Positions 17,118-25,927 of a stretch of 64,000 nt of DNA are shown piece after piece. A program made the position numbers and the translations under genes. Origin of the DNA: Xanthobacteraceae bacterium (GTDB lineage Bacteria > Pseudomonadota > Alphaproteobacteria > Rhizobiales > Xanthobacteraceae); assembly GCA_029266425.1 (NCBI GenBank), contig JAQSWY010000030.1, forward strand, positions 1-64,000, read 5' to 3'. The first letter of the stretch is position 1, and each line of letters starts with the position of its first letter. The notes under the pieces are model-generated. The model did no database searches. It was not told the DNA's origin and saw only the letters and a list, made by a program, of their open reading frames with translations.

Positions 17118-17235
17118 CCAATCATCGTCATCCCGGACGGCCGAAGGCCGATCCGGGATCGTAGGAAGGCGCTGATCGGCACCTTCTTGCGATCCCGGCT
17201 CTACGCTGCGCTTCGGCCGGGATGACGATGATTGG
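17118..17235. repeat. Palindromic repeat, family A, bidirectional terminator candidate
   Basis: Perfect 19-base terminal arms, CCAATCATCGTCATCCCGG and its complement, enclose further complementary blocks (GATCCGGGATC, GATCCCGGCTC). It exactly fills the gap between the convergent MocR and SDR genes, which suggests a transcription-stop role. Confidence 0.8.
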
Positions 17236-17241
17236 AGAGGA

Positions 17242-18021
17242 TTACATCCTCACCGTCTGCCCGCCATCCACCGTCAGCACGTGGCCATTCACGAAGGACG
17301 CCTCGTCGGAGGCCAGGAACACCGCCGCGGCGCCGATCTCCTCCGGCTTGCCCCAGCGGCCGATCGGCACCCGCACATCGACGAAGCGCGAGAAATCGTC
17401 ATCCGCCACCAGATGGGCGTTGGTCTCGGTGGCGAACATGCCGGGGGCGATGGCGTTGCTGGTGATGCCGTCGCGCGCATGGTCGACCGCCAGAGCGCGC
17501 ATCAACCCGGTCACGCCACCCTTTGCCGCGGTGTAGACGGGATCGTTGCGGTTCGCGACGTGGCCGACGATCGAGGTCATGAAGATCAGCCGGCCATAAC
17601 CCTGGCGCTTCATGATCACCCCCGCTTCGCGCGCCAGCAGCATCGGCGCGATCAGGTCCGTGGCGATGAGATTTTCCGCCTCCTCGGCGCTGAAGGCATC
17701 GAGCGGCCGGCGGTCCCGCGCGCCGACATTATTGACGAGCACGTCGAGCCGCCCCCGCTCCGCGACGATGACCCCCAAGGCCGCACGGGCGGCGGCGTAG
17801 TCGGTGACATCGAAGGCCGATATGCCGATCTCGCCGCCTGTCTCGGCGCGCAGCGTTCCCGCCGCCGCCTCGAGCCGCCCGGCATCGCGGCCATTGATGA
17901 TGACGGTTGCGCCCGCTCGCGCCAGCGCCTTCGCCATCTCATAGCCGAGGCCGCGTCCGGCGCCGGTGACGAGGGCGATGCGGCCGTGAAGCGCGAAAGG
18001 CGAACGGGACCTGGCAACCAT
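17242..18021 (-). CDS. Short-chain dehydrogenase/reductase
   Basis: A 259-residue classical SDR: NAD(P)-binding TGAGRGLGYEMAKAL (residues ~19-33), NNVG in LDVLVNNVGARD, catalytic Ser in MTSIVG, and the catalytic Tyr-x3-Lys in PVYTAAKGG. C-terminal VDGGQTVRM is typical. It resembles gluconate 5-dehydrogenase or 3-oxoacyl-ACP-reductase-like enzymes, but the substrate cannot be told. It faces a divergent LigD-type gene on its 5' side. Confidence 0.88.
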   Translation of the reverse strand: MVARSRSPFALHGRIALVTGAGRGLGYEMAKALARAGATVIINGRDAGRLEAAAGTLRAETGGEIGISAFDVTDYAAARAALGVIVAERGRLDVLVNNVGARDRRPLDAFSAEEAENLIATDLIAPMLLAREAGVIMKRQGYGRLIFMTSIVGHVANRNDPVYTAAKGGVTGLMRALAVDHARDGITSNAIAPGMFATETNAHLVADDDFSRFVDVRVPIGRWGKPEEIGAAAVFLASDEASFVNGHVLTVDGGQTVRM

Positions 18022-18157
18022 ACGGACATACCTTCGGGACGAGCGGGTTCCATCTATTGCTCCCGGCAGGCGCCGTTATCTACCCGAAAAGCACGCTCTG
18101 GACGCCCGCGGCCGTTCGCGCGAGGCTCAATGTCGCGACTTCAGCCGGGAGGACATC

Positions 18158-19060
18158 GTGCCGAAGACCGCCAAAGCCAAACCCGCCAATGCCAAGCCCG
18201 ATACCGCAACGCAGGCGACAATCAAGCTCACCCATCCCGACCGGCTCTATTGGCCGGAGGACGGCGTCACCAAGCAGCGCCTTGCCGAGCACTACGCCAC
18301 GGTGTGGGAGCGCATCGCGCCTCATGTGGTGGCCCGCCCGCTGGCGCTGCTGCGCTGTCCGGACGGGGTGACCGAGGCCTGCTTTTTCCAGAAGCACGCC
18401 TGGCGCGGCATCAACAAGGCGATCCGCCAGGTCGCCGATCCGGGAGACGATGAGGCCGAGCCCTTCCTCGTCATCGATGGTCTCGACGGGCTCACCGCGC
18501 TGGTGCAGTCCGGCGTGCTGGAGGTCCATCCCTGGGGCGCGCTGGTCAAGACGCTGGAGACGCCCGACCAGATGATCTTCGATCTCGATCCCGGCGCCGG
18601 CATCGACTGGAAGGAGATGGTCGCCGCAGCACGCGAGGTGAGGGCGCGACTTGAGGCGGCCGGCCTCAAGGCCTTCGTCAAGACGTCCGGCGGCAAGGGG
18701 CTGCATGTGGTGGCGCCGCTGGCGCCGAAGGCCGGCTGGGACCAGGTGAAGGACTTCGCCCACGCGCTCGCCGAGGCCATGGCGCAAGATGCGCCGGACC
18801 ACATCGTCGCCCAGGCGGCGAAGGCAAAGCGCGACGATCGCATCTTCGTCGACTATCTGCGCAATGCCCGCGGCGCCACCGCCGTTGCGCCCTATTCCAC
18901 CCGCGCCCGCCCCGGCGCCGGCGTGGCGACACCGGTGACGTGGGACGAGCTCGACGGTCTGGGCAGGGCGAATGTCTTCACCGTGGAGAACATCGCCAAG
19001 CGGCTGAAGGCGGCCGATCCATGGGCGGAGTTCCGCGCGGCTGCGGTGCCGCTGCGCTGA
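18158..19060 (+). CDS. Stand-alone LigD-type polymerase (primase-polymerase) domain
   Basis: A 300-residue protein equal to the polymerase domain of the NHEJ ligase LigD: ITLTHPDR-like start IKLTHPDRLYWPEDG, metal-binding FDLDPG in DQMIFDLDPGAG, KTSGGKGLHV, and RDDRIFVDYLRNARGATAVAPYS. Such enzymes add ribo- or deoxyribonucleotides at broken DNA ends. No ligase domain, nuclease domain or ku gene is visible here, so it is either an orphan or works with partners elsewhere. The start is GTG at 18158 with GGGAGGA upstream. The N-terminus is Lys/Ala-rich. Confidence 0.9.
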   Translation: MPKTAKAKPANAKPDTATQATIKLTHPDRLYWPEDGVTKQRLAEHYATVWERIAPHVVARPLALLRCPDGVTEACFFQKHAWRGINKAIRQVADPGDDEAEPFLVIDGLDGLTALVQSGVLEVHPWGALVKTLETPDQMIFDLDPGAGIDWKEMVAAAREVRARLEAAGLKAFVKTSGGKGLHVVAPLAPKAGWDQVKDFAHALAEAMAQDAPDHIVAQAAKAKRDDRIFVDYLRNARGATAVAPYSTRARPGAGVATPVTWDELDGLGRANVFTVENIAKRLKAADPWAEFRAAAVPLR

Positions 19061-19062
19061 CC

Positions 19063-19225
19063 GAACGACCTCATCCTGAGGTGCGAGCCCACGGGTCTTG
19101 CCTTTGGCAAGCCCGAGGAAAGGCTCCGCGAGCCTGGAAGGATGCTCGAGCAGAAGACGATCATCGGGGGGGCGGGTATCCTTCGAGGCCGGCCTGACGG
19201 CCGGCACCTCAGGATGAGGTCGTTC
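19063..19225. repeat. Palindromic repeat, family B (ACCTCATCCTGAGGTGC ends)
   Basis: Perfect 22-base arms starting GAACGACCTCATCCTGAGG at 19063-19084 and complementary at 19204-19225. The centre holds further partial palindromes. A second copy is at 56286-56405. It follows the LigD-type gene by three bases. Confidence 0.85.
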
Positions 19226-19316
19226 TCAGGAGGGTACCATTACGTGGGACTGGCCGGACCGATTCCTGCATGCCTATGATTTCGCAGACCGGATTCGAGC
19301 GCCGTGGGAGTGCCAG

Positions 19317-20156
19317 ATGCCGCTGATCCAGAACACCTACGGCAAGGGCCGCGTGCGCATCATGCGGGTGAAGCGCGACGACGAGCGGCACGAGGTGCGC
19401 GAACTCACGGTCCGCGCCATGCTCTCCGGCGCGTTCGAGGCGTCCTATACCGAGGGTGACAATGCCTCGGTTATCGCCACCGACTCGATCAAGAACATCG
19501 TCAATATCGTCGCCCGCAACCATGTCGGCGCCGAGAACGAGGCATTCGCCAGCGCGCTCGCTGCCTATTTCCTCGACCACTACGCCCACGTCGAGAAGGT
19601 CGAAATCTTCGCCAGCGAGACAAAATGGGCGCGCCTCGCCGTCGACGGCGCCCCCCACGCCCACAGCTTCCTGCTCGACGCCAATGGACGCCCGTCCGTG
19701 AAACTCGCGGCGACGCGCGCGGGCACGACGATCAGCTCCGGCATCGAAGGCTTCACCTTCATGAAGACGACCGAGTCCGGCTGGGAGAATTACTGGATGG
19801 ACGAGGCCACCACCTTGAAGCCGACCGCCGACCGCTTGTTCGCAACTTCGATGGACGCGTCCTGGCTCTGGTCCACGGCGCCGGTCTCCTATGCCGCGGC
19901 CAATGCCAATGTATTCGAGGCGGCGCTCAAGGTGTTCGCCACCACCTACAGTCCCGGCGTGCAGAACACCATGTATCTGATGGGCGAGGCGGTGCTCGCC
20001 GCGGTGCCGGAGATCGCCGAGATCTCGCTCGCCTGCCCGAACAAGCACTATCTGCCGATCGACCTCTCTCCGTTCGGCCGCTCCTTCGACGGGCAGGTGT
20101 TCGTCCCCACCGACGAGCCGCACGGCCAGATCGAGTGCACGGTGGGGCGGGGCTGA
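19317..20156 (+). CDS. pucL: Urate oxidase (uricase)
   Basis: A 279-residue cofactor-free uricase oxidising urate to 5-hydroxyisourate. The N-terminal Lys in NTYGKGRVR, the Thr-Asp pair in VIATDSIKN and the His in CPNKHYLPID correspond to the catalytic residues of bacterial uricases. GGGAG lies upstream of the ATG. The reading frame is open further upstream, and a strong AGGAGGG precedes an ATT at 19239, so an extended N-terminus from a rare start cannot be excluded. It heads the purine catabolic gene group. Confidence 0.93.
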   Translation: MPLIQNTYGKGRVRIMRVKRDDERHEVRELTVRAMLSGAFEASYTEGDNASVIATDSIKNIVNIVARNHVGAENEAFASALAAYFLDHYAHVEKVEIFASETKWARLAVDGAPHAHSFLLDANGRPSVKLAATRAGTTISSGIEGFTFMKTTESGWENYWMDEATTLKPTADRLFATSMDASWLWSTAPVSYAAANANVFEAALKVFATTYSPGVQNTMYLMGEAVLAAVPEIAEISLACPNKHYLPIDLSPFGRSFDGQVFVPTDEPHGQIECTVGRG

Positions 20157-20171
20157 GGCGCGTCGGACGGC

Positions 20172-20993
20172 ATGGACCTCAACAGCATCGAAGCCGTCGC
20201 CCGGCCGCATGAGCGCGCGGAGCTCACAGGCTTTGCTCAAGGCGACGCCTATCTCGCCGGCGGCACCTGGCTGTTCTCCGAGCCGCAGCCGCATCTGAGG
20301 CGCCTGATCGATCTGACGACGCTCGGCTGGGAGCCGCTGCGCGCCGATGAGGACGGGCTGACCGTCGCCGCCACCTGCACCATCGCCGAGCTCGATGCCT
20401 TCGATGCGCCGGCCGGCTGGAGCGCGGCACCGCTGGTCGGCCTCTGCTGTCGCTCCTTCCTCGCCTCCTTCAAGATCTGGAATACCGCGACCGTCGGCGG
20501 CAATCTCTGCATGGCCCTGCCGGCTGGGCCGATGATCTCGCTCGCCGTCGCTCTCGAAGGCATGTGCGAGATCTGGATGCCGGATGGCGGCGGGCGGCGC
20601 TTGCCGGTGGTCGATTTCGTGCGCGGACCGCTCGAGACCGCCCTCGCGCCCGGCGAGGTGCTGCGCGCCGTTCATCTGCCGATCGAGGCACTGACCCGCC
20701 GCTCCGCCTTCCGCCGCGCCTCGCTCTCCGCGCATGGCCGCTCCGGCGTGCTGCTGATCGGCACGATCAAAGGCGACAACCTGGTGCTGACGGTGACGGC
20801 CTCGACTCGCCGCCCGGTGCGCCTCGGCTTTGCCGGCGTGCCGGATGCCGGCGCACTTGCGAGCCGGCTCAATGCCGACATCCCGGACACGCTCTATTAC
20901 GACGACATGCACGGCCGGCCGGACTGGCGCCGGCACATGACCCTCACATTCGCGGAGGAGATACGTGGCGAACTCGCGGGGGCGAAGCCGTGA
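20172..20993 (+). CDS. Xanthine dehydrogenase-type FAD-binding subunit
   Basis: A 273-residue molybdopterin dehydrogenase FAD-binding protein (CoxM/XdhB type). Marks are YLAGGTWLFSE near the N-terminus, IRNTATVGGN-like KIWNTATVGGNLCMALPAGP in the middle and a C-terminal CO_deh_flav_C domain. It passes electrons between the Fe-S centres and NAD+ or another acceptor. It starts 15 bases after the uricase gene, and its TGA overlaps the GTG start of the next gene (GTGA), so the two subunits are translationally coupled. Confidence 0.9.
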   Translation: MDLNSIEAVARPHERAELTGFAQGDAYLAGGTWLFSEPQPHLRRLIDLTTLGWEPLRADEDGLTVAATCTIAELDAFDAPAGWSAAPLVGLCCRSFLASFKIWNTATVGGNLCMALPAGPMISLAVALEGMCEIWMPDGGGRRLPVVDFVRGPLETALAPGEVLRAVHLPIEALTRRSAFRRASLSAHGRSGVLLIGTIKGDNLVLTVTASTRRPVRLGFAGVPDAGALASRLNADIPDTLYYDDMHGRPDWRRHMTLTFAEEIRGELAGAKP

Positions 20994-23677
20994 GCTTCCT
21001 CGTCAATGGCACCCCCTTCGAGGCGAACCCGCGGCCCGGCCAGTGCCTGCGCACGCTTCTGCGCGAGCTCGGCTGGCTCGGCGTGAAAAAGGGGTGCGAC
21101 GCCGGCGATTGCGGCGCCTGCACCGTGCATCTGGACGGCCAGCCGGTGCATAGCTGCCTCATTCCGGCCTTCCGCGCGGAGGGCAGGGCGGTGACCACGG
21201 TCGAGGGATTGGGGACGGACGCTCTCCACCCGATGCAGCGCGCCTTCCTCGACGCCCAAGGCTTCCAGTGCGGCTTCTGCACCGCCGGCATGGTGATGAC
21301 CGCTGCCGTGCTCGACCAGGGCCAGCGCCGCGATCTGCCCAATGCGCTGAAGGGCAATCTCTGCCGCTGCACCGGCTATCGCGCCATCGAGGATGCCATT
21401 GTCGGCATCTGCCATGTGGAGGCGGACGCCGCCGGCGCGGGGATCGGCCGCAGCCTGCCGGCGCCCGCCGGCCCGGCGATCGTCACCGGGCAGGTCCGCT
21501 ACACCATGGATGTCGCACCGGACGGCGCGCTCGCCGGCCTGCTGCACATGAAGCTGCTGCGCTCGCCACACGCCGCGGCACGGATCATCGGCTTCGATAT
21601 GGCCGCCGCGCTCGCGGTGCCGGGCGTCGTCGCGGTGCTGACCCATCAGGACGCCCCTTTGAGGCTCTATTCCTCCGCCCGGCACCATCACCCGACCGAC
21701 GATGCCGACGACATCCGGGTGCTCGACGACGTGGTGCGCCATGTCGGCCAGCGCGTCGCCGCGGTGGTGGCGGTGAGCGAGGCGGCGGCGGAAGCCGGGC
21801 GTGATCGCATCGTGGTCGAATACGAGACGCTGCCGGCGGTGTTCGATCCCGAGGCGGCGATGGAACCCGGAGCGCCGGTGATCCACGGCAAGCCGGCCTC
21901 CTCGCGCATCGCTGACGCCGCGCGCAACATCGTCGCCGAGATGCATGGCCATGTCGGCGATGTCGAGGCGGGTTTCACCGACGCCGATTTCGTCCATGAG
22001 GCCACCTACGAGACGCACCGCGTCCAGCACGCCCATCTGGAGACGCATGGCAGCATCGGCTGGATGGATGGCGACCTGCTCACCATCCGCACCTCCTCGC
22101 AGACCCCGTTCCTGACCCGCGACGCGATGGCGGCGCTCTTCGAGAGGCCGCGCGAGAAGGTGCGGGTCTTCACCGAGCGGATCGGCGGCGGCTTCGGCGG
22201 CAAGCAGGAAATGCTCACCGAGGATGTCGTGGCCCTCGCCGTGCTGAAGCTCGGCCGCCCGGTGAAGCTGGAATATACGAGGGAAGAGCAGTTCGCCGCC
22301 TCGACCAGCCGCCATCCGATGCGGATCACGGTGAAGCTCGGCGCAAAGCGCGACGGCACGCTGACCGCGGTTCAAATGCGCACCGTCTCCAATGCCGGCG
22401 CCTATGGCAATCACAGCATCGGGGTGCTGTTCCACAGCGCCAATGAGAGCGTGGCGCTGTATCGCTGCGCGAACAAGAAGATAGACGGCTATGCATCCTA
22501 TACGAACACGCTGCCGAGCGGCGCGTTTCGCGGCTATGGGCTGAGCCAGACCAATTTCGCGGTGGAGTCGGCGATGGACGAACTTGCGCGCGCGCTCCGC
22601 ATCGATCCGTTCACCCTGCGCCGCCGCAATGTAGTGACGCCGGCCGACCCGCTGGTCACGCTCGATAATGCACCGCACGATGTCGAGTTCGGCAGCTATG
22701 GGCTCGACCAGTGCCTCGACATGGTCGAACGCGAACTGGCGCGCGAGATCGCGCACGGCCTCGATGATGACTGGCTGGTGGGACGCGGCGTCGCCAGCGC
22801 CATGCTCGACACCGTCCCGCCGCGCGGCCACCGCGCCGAGAGCCGCATCGCGCTTGTCGCGGACGGCGGCTTCGAGCTTGTCGTCGGCACCGCCGAGTTC
22901 GGCAACGGCGCGACGACGGTGCATGCGCAGATCGCCGCGACCGTCCTGCACACCACTGCGGCGCGCATCCGCATCCGCCAGTCCGACACCGCCCATGGCG
23001 GCCATGACACCGGCGCCTATGGCAGCACCGGCACCGTGGTCGCCGGCGAGGCGACGCGCCGCGCCGCCTCCGCGCTCTCCGAGGCGATACTGGAGGCCGC
23101 CGCCGCCCGGCTCGGCGTCGCGACCGCGGCCTGCCGGCTGGAGGAAGGGCAGGTCGTAGCCGGCGAGCGGCGCATTGCGCTCGGCGAACTCGCGCCATTG
23201 GACACCTTCGGCGCCGCCGACGGCACGCCGCGCTCGGTCGCCTTCAACGTCCAGGGTTTTGAGGTGGCGGTGCATCGCCGCTATGGCGAGATTCGGATCC
23301 TGCGCAGCATCCATGCCGCGGACGCCGGCACGGTCATCAATCCGGTGCAGTGCCGTGGCCAGATCGAGGGCGGTGTCGCCCAGGCCATCGGCGCCGCGCT
23401 CCATGAGGAGATGCTGGAGAATGGCGAAGGCCGCATCACCAACCCAACCTTTCGCGGCTACCGCATCCCGGCCTTCGCCGATGTGCCGCGCACGCAGGTG
23501 TTCTTCGCTGACACCTCCGACCGGCTCGGTCCGCTGGGTGCGAAATCCATGAGCGAGAGCCCGTTCAATCCGGTGGCGGCGGCGCTCGCCAACGCGATCT
23601 TCGACGCCACCGGCGTGCGCTGCCGGCAGACGCCGTTCAGGGCCGACACGATCTATCGCGCGGTCATCGACAGATAG
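20990..23677 (+). CDS. Xanthine dehydrogenase-type fused [2Fe-2S] and molybdopterin subunit
   Basis: An 895-residue fusion. Residues 1-135 are the two [2Fe-2S] domains: Cys36/41/44/56 (GCDAGDCGACTVHLDG) and Cys94/97/125/127 (QCGFCTAGM, GNLCRCTGY). The rest is the molybdenum hydroxylase with hammerhead domain and RIGGGFGGKQEM, SGAFRGYGLSQ and a C-terminal GPLGAKSMSESP; the Glu in the last motif sits where the catalytic base is found in this family. With the FAD protein it would oxidise hypoxanthine or xanthine to urate, as the purine context implies. The usual order has these as two genes. The GTG start at 20990 is fixed by the overlap with the preceding gene. Confidence 0.9.
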   Translation: MSFLVNGTPFEANPRPGQCLRTLLRELGWLGVKKGCDAGDCGACTVHLDGQPVHSCLIPAFRAEGRAVTTVEGLGTDALHPMQRAFLDAQGFQCGFCTAGMVMTAAVLDQGQRRDLPNALKGNLCRCTGYRAIEDAIVGICHVEADAAGAGIGRSLPAPAGPAIVTGQVRYTMDVAPDGALAGLLHMKLLRSPHAAARIIGFDMAAALAVPGVVAVLTHQDAPLRLYSSARHHHPTDDADDIRVLDDVVRHVGQRVAAVVAVSEAAAEAGRDRIVVEYETLPAVFDPEAAMEPGAPVIHGKPASSRIADAARNIVAEMHGHVGDVEAGFTDADFVHEATYETHRVQHAHLETHGSIGWMDGDLLTIRTSSQTPFLTRDAMAALFERPREKVRVFTERIGGGFGGKQEMLTEDVVALAVLKLGRPVKLEYTREEQFAASTSRHPMRITVKLGAKRDGTLTAVQMRTVSNAGAYGNHSIGVLFHSANESVALYRCANKKIDGYASYTNTLPSGAFRGYGLSQTNFAVESAMDELARALRIDPFTLRRRNVVTPADPLVTLDNAPHDVEFGSYGLDQCLDMVERELAREIAHGLDDDWLVGRGVASAMLDTVPPRGHRAESRIALVADGGFELVVGTAEFGNGATTVHAQIAATVLHTTAARIRIRQSDTAHGGHDTGAYGSTGTVVAGEATRRAASALSEAILEAAAARLGVATAACRLEEGQVVAGERRIALGELAPLDTFGAADGTPRSVAFNVQGFEVAVHRRYGEIRILRSIHAADAGTVINPVQCRGQIEGGVAQAIGAALHEEMLENGEGRITNPTFRGYRIPAFADVPRTQVFFADTSDRLGPLGAKSMSESPFNPVAAALANAIFDATGVRCRQTPFRADTIYRAVIDR

Positions 23678-23688
23678 GGCAGCAAGAC

Positions 23689-25023
23689 ATGAAGGCAATC
23701 CGCGCCGCCGCCGTCACCCTGAAGGACAATCCGTTCGAGAGAAGCGTGGCGGACTGCCTCGTCCATCATGAGGATGCGCTGGTGCTGATCGAGGACGGCC
23801 TGATCGACGCCTTCGGCCCGTATGCGGAACTGGCGCCACACCTGCCGGCCGATGTCGAGCTGACGGAGTATCCGGACGGCCTCCTCATGCCGGGCTTCAT
23901 CGACGCCCATGTGCATTACCCGCAGCTCGAAGTGATCGGCGCCTATGGCACGCAGCTGCTGGAATGGCTGGAGCGCTACACCTTTCCCGCCGAGCAGCAT
24001 TTCGCCGATACGGCCCACGCCGAGACGGTGGCGAAGCTGTTCCTGCGCGAATTGCTGCGTGCCGGCACCACTACGGCCATGGTCTATTGCACCGTGCACC
24101 CGCAATCGGTCGAGGCGTTCTTCGCCGAGTCCGCACGCTTCAACACCCGCATGATCGCCGGCAAGGTGCTGATGGACCGCAACGCGCCGGCCGCGCTGCT
24201 CGACACTGCCGCGCGCGGTTATCTGGAGAGCGATGCCCTCATCCGCCGCTGGCACGGCACAGGCCGCCAGCTCTATTGCGTCACCCCGCGCTTCGCGCCG
24301 ACCAGCTCGCAGGCACAGCTGGACGCCGCGGGCGCGCTCTTGCAGGCGCATGACGGCCTCTATCTGCAGACCCATCTGTGCGAGGACATGGACGAGATCG
24401 CCTGGGTGCATGAATTGTTCCCGGAGCGCGCGTCCTATCTCGACGTCTATGCGCATGCGGGCCTGGTCGGCGCGCGCTCGATGTTCGGGCACGGCATCCA
24501 TCTGCACGAGCATGATTTCTGCACCTGCCACCAGGCGGGGGCGGCGCTGGCGCATTGCCCGAGCTCGAACCTCTTCCTCGGCAGCGGGCTGTTCAAGCTG
24601 TTCGAGGCGACCGACCCGGCGCGCCCGGTGCGGGTCGGGCTCGGCACCGATGTCGGTGGCGGCACCAGCCTCTCGCAATTGCAGACGCTGGGCGAGGCCT
24701 ACAAGGTCGCCGCCATGGCGGGCCGCAAGCTCAATGCGGTGCAGGCCTTCTATCTCGCGACGCTCGGCGGCGCCCGTGCGCTCTATCTCGACGACCGGCT
24801 CGGCCGCCTCGCGCCTGGCTATGAGGCCGATCTTGTCGTGCTCGATCCCCAGGCGACACCGCTGATGGCGTTCCGCAACGCCTATTGCCGCGATATCGTC
24901 GAGCGCCTGTTCATGCTGATGATCCTTGGCGACGATCGCGCCGTGCGCGCCAGTTATGTTGCCGGCGAAGCGGTCTATGATCGCGAGCGGGGCGGCGATC
25001 CGTTCCGCTATCCCGGAGGATAA
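23689..25023 (+). CDS. guaD: Guanine deaminase
   Basis: A 444-residue amidohydrolase that converts guanine to xanthine and ammonia. Zn-binding and catalytic motifs are MPGFIDAHVHYPQ (HxH), THLCEDMDEI, FGHGIHLHEHDF and GLGTDVGGGTS; PGFIDAHVHYPQ is typical of GuaD. It begins 11 bases after the xanthine dehydrogenase subunit and delivers that enzyme's substrate. The order matches the pathway guanine, xanthine, urate, 5-hydroxyisourate, allantoin. Confidence 0.95.
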   Translation: MKAIRAAAVTLKDNPFERSVADCLVHHEDALVLIEDGLIDAFGPYAELAPHLPADVELTEYPDGLLMPGFIDAHVHYPQLEVIGAYGTQLLEWLERYTFPAEQHFADTAHAETVAKLFLRELLRAGTTTAMVYCTVHPQSVEAFFAESARFNTRMIAGKVLMDRNAPAALLDTAARGYLESDALIRRWHGTGRQLYCVTPRFAPTSSQAQLDAAGALLQAHDGLYLQTHLCEDMDEIAWVHELFPERASYLDVYAHAGLVGARSMFGHGIHLHEHDFCTCHQAGAALAHCPSSNLFLGSGLFKLFEATDPARPVRVGLGTDVGGGTSLSQLQTLGEAYKVAAMAGRKLNAVQAFYLATLGGARALYLDDRLGRLAPGYEADLVVLDPQATPLMAFRNAYCRDIVERLFMLMILGDDRAVRASYVAGEAVYDRERGGDPFRYPGG

Positions 25024-25027
25024 GCAT

Positions 25028-25912
25028 ATGGCGCGTGTGACGCTGAACGAGCTGAATGCCGCCTTCGACGCCGATTTCGTGCTGGCGCTCGACGGCATCT
25101 ACGAGCACGCTCCCTTCGTGGCGGAAGCCGCCGCGCCGCATCGCCCCTATCCGACGGTCGCCGCGTTGCACGAGGCGCTGATGGGCGCGGTGCGCGCGCG
25201 ATCGGTGGAGGAGCGGATCGCCTTCGTGCGCAACCATCCCGACCTCGCCGGCAAGGCAGCGCGCGCCGGCGACATGGCGCCGGCTTCGGTGTCGGAACAG
25301 GCGGGGCTCGGCCTCGACCGGCTGTCGGACGAGGAATATACCCGCTTCGAGCGGCTGAATGCCGCCCATCGGGAACGCTTCGGCTTTCCCTTCATCGTCT
25401 GCGTGCGGCGCCTGACGCGCGACGCCGTGCTCGATGCCTTCGAGCGCCGCCTCGCCAATGACCCGGCGACCGAGCTCGCAACCGCGCTCGACGAGATCGG
25501 CTACATCACCCGGCTGCGGCTCGTGGAAAAGGTGGATGGCCCCGGCTTGCCGCAGGTGTTCGGCCGGCTTTCCACCCATGTGCTCGACACCCACCGCGGC
25601 GGCCCGGCCGAAGGCGTGCGCCTCGCGCTCTACCAGGTGGCTCGCTCGGGGCGTACGAAGCTCGGCGAGGCGGTGACCAATGCCGACGGGCGCACCGACA
25701 CCCCGCTCCTCAGCAGCGCGCCGCTGCGCATCGGCGTCTATGAGCTGGTGTTCGAAGTCGGCGACTATTTCGCCCGCCGCGGGCTCGATCTGCCGGGCCA
25801 ACCCTTCCTCGGCGAGGTGCCGCTCCGCTTCGGCATCAGCGAGCCCGAGGGGCATTATCACGTGCCGCTGCTGGTCACGCCCTGGAGCTTCTCGACCTAT
25901 CGCGGCAGTTGA
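25028..25912 (+). CDS. uraD-uraH: Fused OHCU decarboxylase and 5-hydroxyisourate hydrolase
   Basis: A 294-residue bifunctional enzyme. Residues ~1-170 are OHCU decarboxylase (RSVEERIAFVRNHPDLAGKA, FGFPFIVCVRR); residues ~180-294 are the transthyretin-like HIU hydrolase (LSTHVLDTHRGGPAEGVRLA, and C-terminal HYHVPLLVTPWSFSTYRGS, which matches the family's closing YRGS). Together they turn 5-hydroxyisourate into (S)-allantoin. The fused order UraD-UraH is known in some bacteria. The ATG at 25028 follows guaD by four bases with GGAGG overlapping the guaD end. Confidence 0.94.
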   Translation: MARVTLNELNAAFDADFVLALDGIYEHAPFVAEAAAPHRPYPTVAALHEALMGAVRARSVEERIAFVRNHPDLAGKAARAGDMAPASVSEQAGLGLDRLSDEEYTRFERLNAAHRERFGFPFIVCVRRLTRDAVLDAFERRLANDPATELATALDEIGYITRLRLVEKVDGPGLPQVFGRLSTHVLDTHRGGPAEGVRLALYQVARSGRTKLGEAVTNADGRTDTPLLSSAPLRIGVYELVFEVGDYFARRGLDLPGQPFLGEVPLRFGISEPEGHYHVPLLVTPWSFSTYRGS

Positions 25913-25927
25913 GCATATGGCGCCCGT

